A stretch of DNA of 8,570 bases from Alphaproteobacteria bacterium (GTDB taxonomy: Bacteria > Pseudomonadota > Alphaproteobacteria > Rhizobiales > Aestuariivirgaceae): assembly GCA_024639035.1 (NCBI GenBank), contig JAHEJE010000114.1, forward strand, positions 1 to 8,570, given 5' to 3'. The translations under genes were made by a program, and so were the position numbers. Below, one piece after another: positions 1 to 6,373 of this stretch (position 1 is the stretch's first letter; each line of letters starts with the position of its first letter). The notes under the pieces are model-generated. The model saw only the letters and a program-made list of their open reading frames with translations. It searched no databases and was not told the DNA's origin.

Positions 1-67
1 CCGGAAACCTGCCTGGTTTTCAAGCTTGTCTGACGCACTCAGCGGGCAAATCCGCCGCGCCCGCAGG

Positions 68-167
68 GTTTTCCAAGGAGGGCCCGCCTGCAGGCAAACA
101 ATGCTCGATAAGGCAAAAAGCCTTGTCTTGCGCTTGTTTTCCAGCATTCGAACCCTCCTTGGAAAAC
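68..167. repeat. 15-bp perfect inverted repeat bounding exactly 100 bp
   Basis: The left arm GTTTTCCAAGGAGGG (68-82) is the exact reverse complement of the right arm CCCTCCTTGGAAAAC (153-167), with 70 bases between. The arms carry AAGGAGG and its complement, so they resemble a Shine-Dalgarno / anti-Shine-Dalgarno pair. No target-site duplication is visible at the outer edges and no coding capacity lies inside. It could be a small MITE-like or palindromic intergenic element, or a long-range RNA stem in the 3' region of the HAD transcript. The arms are seen directly; the nature of the element is inference. Confidence 0.6.
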
Positions 168-168
168 A
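135..168 (-). terminator. Hairpin downstream of the HAD gene
   Basis: TGTTTTCCA (135-143) and TGGAAAACA (160-168) form a perfect 9-bp stem with a 16-base loop, starting 12 bases past the HAD stop codon on its strand. It is A+T-rich and has no uridine run directly after it. As a factor-independent terminator it is therefore weak; it could instead be a 3'-end stabiliser. Its right arm is shared with the larger inverted repeat at 68-167, so the two structures exclude each other. Confidence 0.3.
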
Positions 169-180
169 GAATGGCGTTAA

Positions 181-897
181 TTAATGAGTCCTGACCCTAG
201 AGATCAGCAGCGCGCTGAGCTCGCTGATGTCGTTGAGAATGTAATCGGTCAGGCCGGCCAGATCCTCGCGCGTACCGTTACCGCTTAGCACACCGATGGC
301 CAGACCGGTGCCGGCGACACGGGCCATTTCCGCATCATGGCAGTTGTCTCCGACCATCGCCAGTTCGTGCACCGGAATACCGCAATGATCGGCGAACATG
401 TGCACCGGATCGGCGGCCGGCTTGGGATTGGCGACGGAATTGTACCCCATCACCAGATCGAAATGGTCTGCAAGGCCGAACTTACCGACCGTCGCCCGCG
501 CCGAGGCCTCGCTGTCGTTGGTCGCCACGCCAAGCCGGTAGCCGGCCGCGGCCAACGTGCCGAAAATCTCCGACAATTGCGCAACGGGGAAAATCGGTTC
601 CGGCGTGCAGGTCGCGCAATATCCATCCACCCGCTCGGCCATCGCCTGTCTGTCCGCCTGTGTGCCGTCGGGAAGCCATGCCGCCACCAGGTCAATGGTA
701 TTGCCAGCCGCCCAGATCGACCCGGACACGAAAACATCCGCATCCGAATCATAGCCGGCAACCTCCAAATAGTGCGCTTCCAATCCAAGGTCGCCACGTG
801 CCAAATCCCGCGCAATGACCTTCAGGGCCGGCGCCCATGTCTTGTCGAAGTCGACAATGACCCCGTCCTTGTCGAACAGGATACCCCTGATCGCCAC
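181..897 (-). CDS. HAD-superfamily hydrolase, phosphoglycolate phosphatase-like
   Basis: A 238-residue soluble phosphatase of the haloacid dehalogenase superfamily, probably cytoplasmic and Mg-dependent. All four motifs are visible. Motif I is DKDGV with nucleophile D9 and acid/base D11. Motif II is ATND with T126. Motif III is the lysine K159 in NPKP. Motif IV is GDNCHD with D184 and D188. The stretch between motif I and about residue 100 is a helical C1-type cap, as in phosphoglycolate phosphatase and beta-phosphoglucomutase relatives. The substrate cannot be read from the sequence. The start is GTG at 895-897, chosen because a perfect AGGAGG lies 5 bases upstream and because motif I then sits at the usual distance from the N-terminus. 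It follows the nitroreductase gene by 9 bases and is probably co-transcribed with it. Confidence 0.88.
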   Translation of the reverse strand: MAIRGILFDKDGVIVDFDKTWAPALKVIARDLARGDLGLEAHYLEVAGYDSDADVFVSGSIWAAGNTIDLVAAWLPDGTQADRQAMAERVDGYCATCTPEPIFPVAQLSEIFGTLAAAGYRLGVATNDSEASARATVGKFGLADHFDLVMGYNSVANPKPAADPVHMFADHCGIPVHELAMVGDNCHDAEMARVAGTGLAIGVLSGNGTREDLAGLTDYILNDISELSALLISRVRTH

Positions 898-902
898 CGC
901 TG

Positions 903-908
903 CCTCCT
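903..908 (-). promoter_or_regulatory. Shine-Dalgarno of the HAD gene
   Basis: A perfect AGGAGG on the minus strand lies 5 bases before the GTG start of the HAD gene and overlaps the TAG stop of the upstream nitroreductase gene. It decides the GTG start and suggests that translation of the two genes is coupled. Confidence 0.75.
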
Positions 909-1524
909 ATCCCCGCCAGCGGGTCACGAGATCGTCAGGTTCCGGCCGCGGCCGGTCGCCGACCGGACCATCCGGCGTTCCCAGATACACGAACCCTGCG
1001 ACCTGCTCGTCCCGGGCAAGTCCGAACCGCGCGAGCACCGCTTCATCGAAGGCATACCACCCGGTGATCCACTGACATCCGATGCCCATCGCGGTCGCCG
1101 CAATCAACAGGTTCTGACACACCGCACCGGCTGAAAGCTGCTGTTCCCAGATCGGTATCTTGACGTGCTCGCGCGCTGTCGAGACCACGCAGACCACGAT
1201 CGGCGCGCGCGCGAACATGCCCCGCTGCTCGTCGACCATTGCCTGCGAATGATCGGGATAGAGCTCGCGCCAGCGCGCCGCCAGAACATCGCCGGCAGCG
1301 TCACGGGCCGTGCCCTCGAAAACGATGAACCGCCACGGCATCAACTTGCCGTGGTCGGGCACCCGCACCGCAATGCGCAGCAGTTGCGCCATCTGGTCGC
1401 GGCTCGGCCCAGGCGCCGTCATCGCCTTTGCCGATGCAGATCGCCGCGTCTCCAGCAACCGCAAGGTGGTTGAGATGTCGTTGAGCTCGTCGTCCGCCAC
1501 CCCGTCGTTCAATCGAATTTCCAT
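907..1524 (-). CDS. YdjA-like nitroreductase
   Basis: A 205-residue FMN-dependent oxidoreductase of the nitroreductase superfamily, expected to work as a dimer with NAD(P)H as hydride donor; the natural substrate is unknown. It resembles E. coli YdjA along its length: RRSAS near residue 27 (FMN phosphate contact region), PDHGKLMPW at 56-64, KIPIWEQQLSAG at 122-133, and GFVYLGTP at 177-184. The N-terminus is about 20 residues longer than in YdjA. The ATG at 1522-1524 has only a poor ribosome-binding site, so a later start is possible. It heads a leftward pair with the HAD phosphatase and is divergent from the exported repeat protein, with a CtrA-like box in the shared 211-base promoter region. 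Confidence 0.88.
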   Translation of the reverse strand: MEIRLNDGVADDELNDISTTLRLLETRRSASAKAMTAPGPSRDQMAQLLRIAVRVPDHGKLMPWRFIVFEGTARDAAGDVLAARWRELYPDHSQAMVDEQRGMFARAPIVVCVVSTAREHVKIPIWEQQLSAGAVCQNLLIAATAMGIGCQWITGWYAFDEAVLARFGLARDEQVAGFVYLGTPDGPVGDRPRPEPDDLVTRWRG

Positions 1525-1595
1525 TCACCAAAACCCTGTGATCTGCCAGCGCGCACTGGCTTTGCCGGCAATGGACTCAAATGCGAGCCATGTCA

Positions 1596-1611
1596 TTAAC
1601 CCTTTATTAAC
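1596..1611. promoter_or_regulatory. Candidate CtrA-binding site
   Basis: TTAA, seven bases (CCCTTTA), then TTAAC is an exact match to the TTAA-N7-TTAAC consensus known for the alphaproteobacterial cell-cycle regulator CtrA. It lies in the divergent region, 72 bases before the nitroreductase start and 8 bases before the candidate -35 of the rightward exported repeat protein. The match is seen directly; binding and the direction of control are inference. Confidence 0.5.
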
Positions 1612-1618
1612 GAATAGA

Positions 1619-1647
1619 TTGAGCCGCCGCCCATTTCCAGCTTTTAT
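1619..1647 (+). promoter_or_regulatory. Candidate sigma-70 promoter of the exported repeat protein
   Basis: TTGAGC (1619-1624) and TTTTAT (1642-1647) are separated by 17 bases and each matches four of six consensus positions. Together with the adjacent CtrA-like box this is a plausible promoter, giving a leader of about 80 bases before the ATG at 1736. Short matches of this quality also occur by chance. Confidence 0.35.
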
Positions 1648-1735
1648 CGCCTCGCCGGCCGGAAACAAGGTCGGGGGAAACAAAGAACCTGCATTGGGGA
1701 ATGGTTCAACATCTCTGGGTAACCGGGAGCTTCAA

Positions 1736-2695
1736 ATGCATGGCTTGCTCAAGGCCGTAGGACAGCACCAAAAGGGCCGCCGGATCGTAGCGGCGGCCCT
1801 GTCCGCCTTCACAATCGCAGCGATCGGCTTGTCTGTACCGTCATATTCCGCCACCTCTCCGAAAATCGGCGTAGACCCGGTCACCACCTCGGCCATCCAG
1901 CCACAAAAAGCGCCGCACGAACTGCGCTTTGAGCTGACCAGGAAAGGCTGGGAAGGCGTCGAACTCGCCGCGCGTCTGCACGAACTCGGCGGTCTGATCC
2001 AACGGCCGATCAAGTGGACCATCCGGCGCCTGCTGGTTGCCGAGGGCCAGGCCAGCGAACTCGTGCTGCGCCAGTCCGCATCGGTGATCAATTCCGGCCT
2101 TGAGCCGGGCGACTACCTGATCGAGGTCGAATACGGCTTCCACAAGGTTTCCCAGTCCATCACCATTGAGCCGGGCCACCGCATTGCCCTCACCTTCATT
2201 CTCAACGTCGGCGGCATTCGGGCATTGTCGCGCGTTCACAAGCTTGACCTGCCCGCCGGCATCTCCACCCGCCATGCCATTTACGCACTGAGCGGTCACG
2301 GCAAGGGCCGGTTGATCGCCACCGGTTTCGACCAGGGCCAGGTGTTTCGCCTCGGCGCCGGCAAGTACCGCATCGAAAGCCGCTTTTCGCCCGGCAACAC
2401 CATCGCCCAGCACACCGTCACTGTTAAGCCGGGCATCCTCAACTCCACCGAGTTGGCTCATCAGGCCGGTCTCGCACGGATTACCGTCGGCGCCAGCCTG
2501 AACGCTGCCGTTGCCTGGGAAATCCGTAATCTCGACGGCAGCTGGACGTCAGGCCACACGACCCCGGAAACCGCCCTCGTGCTCGCCCCCGGCGACTATG
2601 AGATCAAGGCGATTGTCAACGGCACGGTCGTGCGCCAGCGCTTTGCCATCGGCCAGGGCGACTACCAGCACGTCCGCGTCGGCCTCACCCACTGA
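1736..2695 (+). CDS. Exported protein with three beta-sandwich-like repeats
   Basis: A 319-residue protein of unknown function. An N-terminal signal peptide is evident: basic KGRR at 13-16, a hydrophobic core at about 17-34, and likely cleavage after SYSA (residue 39). The mature part is mostly three units of roughly 65 residues, starting near 92, 179 and 257. Each carries a glycine-aromatic turn (GDY 125-127, GKY 209-211, GDY 286-288) followed 21-23 residues later by a PG or QG turn (146, 232, 306-307). Units 1 and 3 begin with a tryptophan strand (W94, W261). This recalls PEGA or carboxypeptidase-regulatory-like beta-sandwiches, which often act in periplasmic or surface binding. There is no lipobox, catalytic motif or later transmembrane segment. 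The frame stays open upstream to 1310, but that part is antisense to the nitroreductase. ATG 1736 is chosen for its GGGAG at 1725-1729 and the signal peptide. It converges on thrS with 6 bases between the stops. Confidence 0.8.
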   Translation: MHGLLKAVGQHQKGRRIVAAALSAFTIAAIGLSVPSYSATSPKIGVDPVTTSAIQPQKAPHELRFELTRKGWEGVELAARLHELGGLIQRPIKWTIRRLLVAEGQASELVLRQSASVINSGLEPGDYLIEVEYGFHKVSQSITIEPGHRIALTFILNVGGIRALSRVHKLDLPAGISTRHAIYALSGHGKGRLIATGFDQGQVFRLGAGKYRIESRFSPGNTIAQHTVTVKPGILNSTELAHQAGLARITVGASLNAAVAWEIRNLDGSWTSGHTTPETALVLAPGDYEIKAIVNGTVVRQRFAIGQGDYQHVRVGLTH

Positions 2696-2701
2696 GCACG
2701 C

Positions 2702-4687
2702 CTAATGGTGCGCGGCTTCGCGTTTCAGGTCCGGCGGCAGCGCTTCTTCCTTCAATGCCGCAACCGCCTCATCGAGGCTCAGCACCTTCTGCTCCCTTGA
2801 GCCCAGCCGACGTATGTTCACCGACCTGTTCTCGACCTCGCGGTTGCCGGCCACCAGGATCACCGGCACCTTGCTCACCGAGTGCTCGCGGACCTTGTAG
2901 TTGATTTTCTCGTTGCGCAGATCGACGTCGGCCAGCAGACCGGCGCGGCGCAAGGCATCGCGCACCTCCACGGCATAGTCGTCGGCATCCGAGGTAATCG
3001 TCGCGACGACCACCTGAAGCGGGGCAATCCACAGCGGCATGTGGCCCGAGCAATTCTCGATCAGGATGCCAAGGAACCGCTCCATCGAACCGCAGATGGC
3101 CCGGTGGATCATCACCGGCTGACACTTTTCCGAATCGCTGTCGATGTAAAAGGCATTGAAGCGCTCCGGTAGATTGAAGTCGACCTGGGTCGTGCCCATC
3201 TGCCACTCACGCCCGATCGCGTCTCTCAGGGTGTATTCGAACTTCGGCCCGTAGAACGTGCCCTCGCCCTCGTTGATGCCGGTGGTGATGCGGCCGTCGG
3301 ACTCGGTCGCGATCTTCTCCAGCACCCGCCGCAGGATGTCCTCGGCATGATCCCACATGGGATCGGTGCCGACCCGCTTTTCCGGACGGGTGGCCAGCTT
3401 GACCACCACCTCCTCGAAGCCAAAATCCCGATAGACCGACATCATGAGGTCGTTGATCCGCAGGCATTCGGCCTCAAGCTGGTCTTCGGTGCAGAACACA
3501 TGGGCATCGTCCTGGGTGAACCCGCGCACCCGCAACAACCCATGCAGCGCACCGGACGGCTCGTAGCGGTGAACCGCGCCGAATTCTGCATAGCGCACCG
3601 GCAGATCGCGATAGCTCTTCAGCCCGTGCTTGAAGATCTGCACATGCCCCGGACAGTTCATCGGCTTGATCGCGAACACCCGCTGGTCGACGCTTTCATC
3701 GTCCGGCTTGATCAAGGCCTCGGCGGATTTCACCGCGAACATGTTCTCGTTGTACCAACCCCAATGCCCGGATGTTTCCCAAAGGCTTTTGTCCAGGATC
3801 TGCGGTCCGTTGACCTCCTCGTAAACGCCTTCGAGCTGCCGCCGCATATAACTCACAAGAGCCTGGAACATGCGCCATCCCTTGGCGTGCCAGAACACCA
3901 CGCCGGGACCTTCTTCCTGGAAGTGGAACAAATCCATTTCGCGCCCGAGCCGGCGGTGATCGCGCTTTTGCGCTTCTTCCAGTGCATGCAGATAGGCATT
4001 CAATTCCTTGTCGTTGCGCCAGGCGGTGCCGTAGATACGGGTCAGCATCGGTTTGTTGCTGTCGCCGCGCCAATAGGCTCCGGCCACCTTCATCAGCTTG
4101 AAGGCACCGCCGATCTTTCCGGTCGAGGGCATGTGCGGCCCACGGCACAGGTCGAACCAGTCGCCCTGCTTGTAGATGCGTATGGTCTGGTCCTCGGCAA
4201 TGGCGTCGACCAGTTCGACCTTGAAGTTCTCGCCTTTGCCGGCAAACACCTGCTTGGTCTCGTCGCGCGACCAGATCTCCTTGGTGAATGCCCGGTCGCG
4301 GCCGATGATCTCGCGCATCTTCTTTTCGATCGCCGGAAAGTCTTCCGGAGAAAACGGCTCGTTGCGGTGAAAATCGTAATAGAAGCCATTCTCGATCACC
4401 GGCCCGATGGTCACCTGGGTGCCCGGAAACAGCTCCTGCACCGCCTCGGCCATCACATGGGCGCAATCGTGGCGGATCAGCTCCAGCGCGTCTGCATCCT
4501 CTCGGGTCACGATTTCGATCGTCGCGTCGGCATCGATCGCGTCGGCCAGATCGAGCAACTCGCCGTCCAGCTTCATCGCCACGGCCTTCTTGGCCAGCGA
4601 TTTGGCTATCGCCGCCGCAACCTCGGCGCCGGACACACCGGCCTCGAACCTGCGCGCATTGCCATCGGGAAATGTCAGTGAGATCAT
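2702..4687 (-). CDS. thrS: Threonine--tRNA ligase
   Basis: Threonyl-tRNA synthetase, a 661-residue cytoplasmic class II enzyme that charges tRNA-Thr using ATP and removes misacylated serine. The order is standard. A TGS domain spans about 1-60. The editing domain has HDCAH (H73, H77) and DLCRGPH (C181, H185). The class II catalytic core has zinc ligands C345 (in PMNCPGH), H396 (in DDAHVF) and H528 (in MIHRAICGS), motif 2 around R374 (HRYEPSG) and motif 3 with R537 (GSMERFLG). The anticodon-binding domain starts near 553. All key residues are present and the length is normal, so it should be fully active. The ATG at 4685-4687 is preceded by GAGAGG at 4695-4700. The leader upstream holds strong, mutually exclusive hairpins, which may point to leader-mediated control. 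Confidence 0.98.
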   Translation of the reverse strand: MISLTFPDGNARRFEAGVSGAEVAAAIAKSLAKKAVAMKLDGELLDLADAIDADATIEIVTREDADALELIRHDCAHVMAEAVQELFPGTQVTIGPVIENGFYYDFHRNEPFSPEDFPAIEKKMREIIGRDRAFTKEIWSRDETKQVFAGKGENFKVELVDAIAEDQTIRIYKQGDWFDLCRGPHMPSTGKIGGAFKLMKVAGAYWRGDSNKPMLTRIYGTAWRNDKELNAYLHALEEAQKRDHRRLGREMDLFHFQEEGPGVVFWHAKGWRMFQALVSYMRRQLEGVYEEVNGPQILDKSLWETSGHWGWYNENMFAVKSAEALIKPDDESVDQRVFAIKPMNCPGHVQIFKHGLKSYRDLPVRYAEFGAVHRYEPSGALHGLLRVRGFTQDDAHVFCTEDQLEAECLRINDLMMSVYRDFGFEEVVVKLATRPEKRVGTDPMWDHAEDILRRVLEKIATESDGRITTGINEGEGTFYGPKFEYTLRDAIGREWQMGTTQVDFNLPERFNAFYIDSDSEKCQPVMIHRAICGSMERFLGILIENCSGHMPLWIAPLQVVVATITSDADDYAVEVRDALRRAGLLADVDLRNEKINYKVREHSVSKVPVILVAGNREVENRSVNIRRLGSREQKVLSLDEAVAALKEEALPPDLKREAAHH

Positions 4688-4744
4688 CGTCCATCCTCTC
4701 GCTCACTCGCTGCATACGAACGCAGGTAAGCAGAATTGCATCAT

Positions 4745-4784
4745 GGGCGGCAACGTTGACAAACGCCGCCCGCACAGCTGCGGG
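4745..4784 (-). promoter_or_regulatory. Competing hairpins in the thrS leader
   Basis: On the thrS strand the first hairpin has arms CCCGCA and TGCGGG with a GCTG loop (plus-strand 4769-4784). The second has perfect 7-bp arms GGGCGGC and GCCGCCC with a 13-base loop (4745-4771). They share three bases, so only one can form fully. They lie 58-97 bases before the thrS start codon. Neither is followed by a uridine run on this strand, and no threonine-rich leader peptide is obvious, so classical attenuation is not shown. The structure may act on translation or transcript stability, or may simply be stable G+C-rich pairing. Confidence 0.4.
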
Positions 4785-4788
4785 TTTT
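4769..4788 (+). terminator. Terminator-like hairpin on the plus strand
   Basis: CCCGCA, loop CAGC, then TGCGGG followed by TTTT has the form of a short factor-independent terminator when read rightward. No rightward gene ends nearby, since it lies between divergent thrS and the first barrel gene. If active it would stop transcription antisense to thrS before it reaches the barrel gene. The stem is only 6 bp and the T run only four. Confidence 0.3.
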
Positions 4789-4875
4789 GCCTGCAACACC
4801 CCTGCGCCGTCAAGATCACCACGCCGAATTTCTGCACAAGACACCGGTCCGCCAACCGAATGTTAACCCCCGCGG

Positions 4876-4910
4876 CGCAATAGATAGCTCTCATTGTTGT
4901 GAGTATTGCG
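4876..4910 (+). promoter_or_regulatory. Inverted repeat abutting the first barrel start codon
   Basis: CGCAATA (4876-4882) and TATTGCG (4904-4910) are perfect 7-base inverted arms with a 21-base spacer, and a G-T pair (4875/4911) can extend them. Inside, CTCA (4890-4893) pairs with TGAG (4900-4903) directly next to the right arm. The ATG is at 4912. In RNA the structure would hide the only weak Shine-Dalgarno-like bases (GTGAG, 4899-4903); in DNA it could be an operator. The pairing is seen directly; the role is inference. Confidence 0.5.
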
Positions 4911-4911
4911 T

Positions 4912-5550
4912 ATGTGTCCGTTCGATATTCGAAGCCTGCAGCGCTGGGCGGTGGCCTCGATTGTGGCCGTTTCACCATCCCTGGCGTCTGCCCTGGCCGA
5001 TGAACCGCTGCCGCCGATGCGGCCGGCGAGCTACGACTGGCAGGGGCCATACGCCGGCGTTCTGCTCGGCCTCAAATCCTTTCGCACCAGCCATGCCGAC
5101 CTCTCTGGCGCACCGGCGGATTTTTCCGCAACGGGCCGCATTGCCGGTATTATTGCCGGCTACAACTTCACCCATCGCGACCTCGTCTTCGGACCGGAAG
5201 GCGACGTCAGCTACGGTCTGCTCAAGGCCACTGAAAACGGCAGCGCCTTCAAGACGGACTTCCACGCCAGCCTGCGTGCCCGCGTCGGCCGCCGCTTCGG
5301 TCGCGCCCTGCCCTTTGCTACGGCAGGCATATCCACAGTGCAGTTCGTCTATCGGGATGCCCAGCCCGGCATCAGGCAATCCCATGTCCAGTTCAATGCC
5401 ACCGCCGGCGGCGGCATCGAATTCGCCCTGGCACCGGCTCTGAGCGGGCGTATCGAGTACCTCTATGGCCGCAAGCTTGGCAGCCGCGCCACCGGCCTGG
5501 ACCACACCCACATCGTTCGCGCCGCCGCCACCTATCAATTCGGCAAATGA
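4912..5550 (+). CDS. Outer-membrane beta-barrel protein (Omp25/RopB-like), first of pair
   Basis: A 212-residue protein with a clear signal peptide (hydrophobic 13-29, cleavage after ASALA, residue 29), then a short proline-containing linker and an 8-strand OmpA-type barrel of the rhizobial/Brucella Omp25-Omp31 kind. Family marks are YDWQGPYAGVLLG (41-53), IAGYNF and the EGDVSYGLL strand pair (81-104), SLRARVG (120-126), and GRIEYLYG followed by HIVRAAATYQF at the end. The last residues are QFGK rather than the terminal phenylalanine usual for barrel-assembly signals, a small departure from the second barrel. ATG 4912 is preferred over the in-frame TTG at 4906, though both lack a strong ribosome-binding site. 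Likely structural or surface roles are known for the family, but no substrate can be named. Confidence 0.85.
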   Translation: MCPFDIRSLQRWAVASIVAVSPSLASALADEPLPPMRPASYDWQGPYAGVLLGLKSFRTSHADLSGAPADFSATGRIAGIIAGYNFTHRDLVFGPEGDVSYGLLKATENGSAFKTDFHASLRARVGRRFGRALPFATAGISTVQFVYRDAQPGIRQSHVQFNATAGGGIEFALAPALSGRIEYLYGRKLGSRATGLDHTHIVRAAATYQFGK

Positions 5551-5593
5551 ACCGGTCCGCCGTTGCTGTTCAGGGCGGCAAAATTCCAGATTC

Positions 5594-5626
5594 CGGTAAC
5601 ACCTAGTTAACCCTAACGGTTTACCG
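5594..5626 (+). promoter_or_regulatory. Nested inverted repeats upstream of the second barrel gene
   Basis: CGGTAA (5594-5599) and TTACCG (5621-5626) are perfect arms with a 21-base spacer. Inside lies a second dyad, GTTA (5606-5609) and TAAC (5614-5617). The block is 34 bases before the ATG at 5661, within the 110-base gap between the two barrel genes, so it may be an operator. The outer arms have the same spacer length as the repeat before the first barrel gene, though a different sequence. Confidence 0.35.
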
Positions 5627-5660
5627 TGTCGGCAAGTCAAATAGAGACGGACGACACATC

Positions 5661-6347
5661 ATGTTTAAGCGTTATTTCAACAACACGGCCTCGGCGATTG
5701 CAGCGGCCATGGTTCTTTCCTCCGCCGGCGCGGTGCTCGCGGCTGATCTGCCCCCTCCCCCACCGCCTCCGATCGAAATCCGCGACGCGGTCTACGATTG
5801 GTCCGGTGCCTATATCGGTGTGAATGCCGGACTCGGATTCGGTGATTCGACCTATATTCCCTCAGGCTCTCCCGATCCCGACCTGGCCGGCGACGGTTAT
5901 CTCATCGGCGGCTATGCCGGCTACAACTACCAGATGAGCAACTTCGTCATGGGTATCGAGGGCGACGTGTCCTTCGGCGAGGTCAATCCTGAGAACACCA
6001 TCGACCAGGTCGAGCAGGATGTTGACCTGTTTGCCTCGATCCGGGCCCGGTTGGGCTACGCTCATGGTCGCACCCTGGCTTATCTCACCGGCGGTGTCGC
6101 TTGGGCCGATTCGGAAATCTACCTCCCGCAGTTTGATGCCTCCGAGTCGAAGACCCACTTCGGATACGTTGTTGGCGGCGGTCTCGAACATGCCTGGACC
6201 GACAACTTCGTCGGCCGCATCGAGTACCTGTTCGCCGACTTGGGCTCCAAGGACTACGACTTCCCGCAAGCTTGTGCGACCTGCACCATCGACCTCGACA
6301 TGGATGACTTCCATATCGTGCGCGCCGGTGCCGCCTGGAAGTTCTGA
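5661..6347 (+). CDS. Outer-membrane beta-barrel protein (Omp25/Omp31-like), second of pair
   Basis: A 228-residue barrel protein and paralogue of the preceding one. The signal peptide ends at about AVLA (residue 27), followed by DL and seven consecutive prolines (31-37), a linker typical of rhizobial porin-like proteins. Barrel marks are YDWSGAYIGVNAG, YLIGGYAGYNYQ, GIEGDVSFGEV, SIRARLGYA, YLTGGVAWADSE, GRIEYLFADLG and the C-terminal HIVRAGAAWKF. The terminal phenylalanine fits the barrel-assembly signal. A CATC pair (C205, C208) sits in the last predicted surface loop beside an acidic DLDMDD stretch, which is unusual for this family. A purine-rich GAGACGGA about 9-12 bases upstream is the only Shine-Dalgarno candidate. 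The 110-base gap with its own inverted repeats suggests a separate promoter. Confidence 0.9.
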   Translation: MFKRYFNNTASAIAAAMVLSSAGAVLAADLPPPPPPPIEIRDAVYDWSGAYIGVNAGLGFGDSTYIPSGSPDPDLAGDGYLIGGYAGYNYQMSNFVMGIEGDVSFGEVNPENTIDQVEQDVDLFASIRARLGYAHGRTLAYLTGGVAWADSEIYLPQFDASESKTHFGYVVGGGLEHAWTDNFVGRIEYLFADLGSKDYDFPQACATCTIDLDMDDFHIVRAGAAWKF

Positions 6348-6373
6348 TAACCCAGCGTCTCCAGCTCGGTCCC

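Larger units (their letters stand above)
1..180. other. Non-coding left edge
   Basis: This stretch lies downstream of the leftward HAD gene and runs to the window edge. Two forward frames stay open from the left edge to about positions 184 and 191. Neither shows a recognisable protein or a good ribosome-binding site, and having both open argues against either being real. A 27-codon frame starting at ATG 101 would encode a small basic, amphipathic peptide, but no Shine-Dalgarno sequence precedes it. What is clearly visible is structure: the inverted repeats listed separately and a short AAGGC / GCCTT hairpin with a five-base loop at 110-124. Confidence 0.5.

Noticed and set aside
144..158. GGTTCGAAT on the minus strand, like a tRNA T-loop
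   Set aside because: The flanking bases do not form the T-arm stem, and no acceptor, D-arm or anticodon arm can be built around it.
87..184. Rare-cutter restriction sites CCTGCAGG (87-94) and TTAATTAA (177-184) close together, suggesting vector sequence
   Set aside because: The second overlaps the natural HAD stop codon and nothing else nearby looks like a cloning vector; coincidence is the simpler reading.
101..184. 27-codon amphipathic peptide frame at the left edge
   Set aside because: It has no ribosome-binding site, another frame over the same bases is also open, and it includes the inverted-repeat arm; there is no support beyond an open frame.
337..1134. 265-codon open frame on the plus strand opposite the HAD and nitroreductase genes
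   Set aside because: Both minus-strand genes have full family motifs; this frame is a shadow.
1310..1735. Upstream extension of the exported repeat protein
   Set aside because: The open frame overlaps the nitroreductase antisense and the promoter region. The good ribosome-binding site and signal peptide point to ATG 1736.
3347..4681. Long open frame (444 codons) on the plus strand opposite thrS
   Set aside because: It is antisense to an unmistakable complete thrS, has no recognisable protein character, and is expected from high third-position G+C.
3696..4844. 382-codon open frame on the minus strand overlapping thrS in another frame
   Set aside because: Its composition is arginine-rich shadow sequence and thrS occupies the same DNA with all motifs intact.
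4863..4869. TTAACCC as a CtrA half-site before the first barrel gene, and again at 5607-5613 before the second
   Set aside because: Neither has the second TTAA at seven bases' distance, so they do not meet the full consensus.
5557..5578. CCGCC/GGCGG hairpin after the first barrel gene as a terminator
   Set aside because: The stem is only 5 bp with a 12-base loop and is followed by A residues, not T, on the transcript strand.
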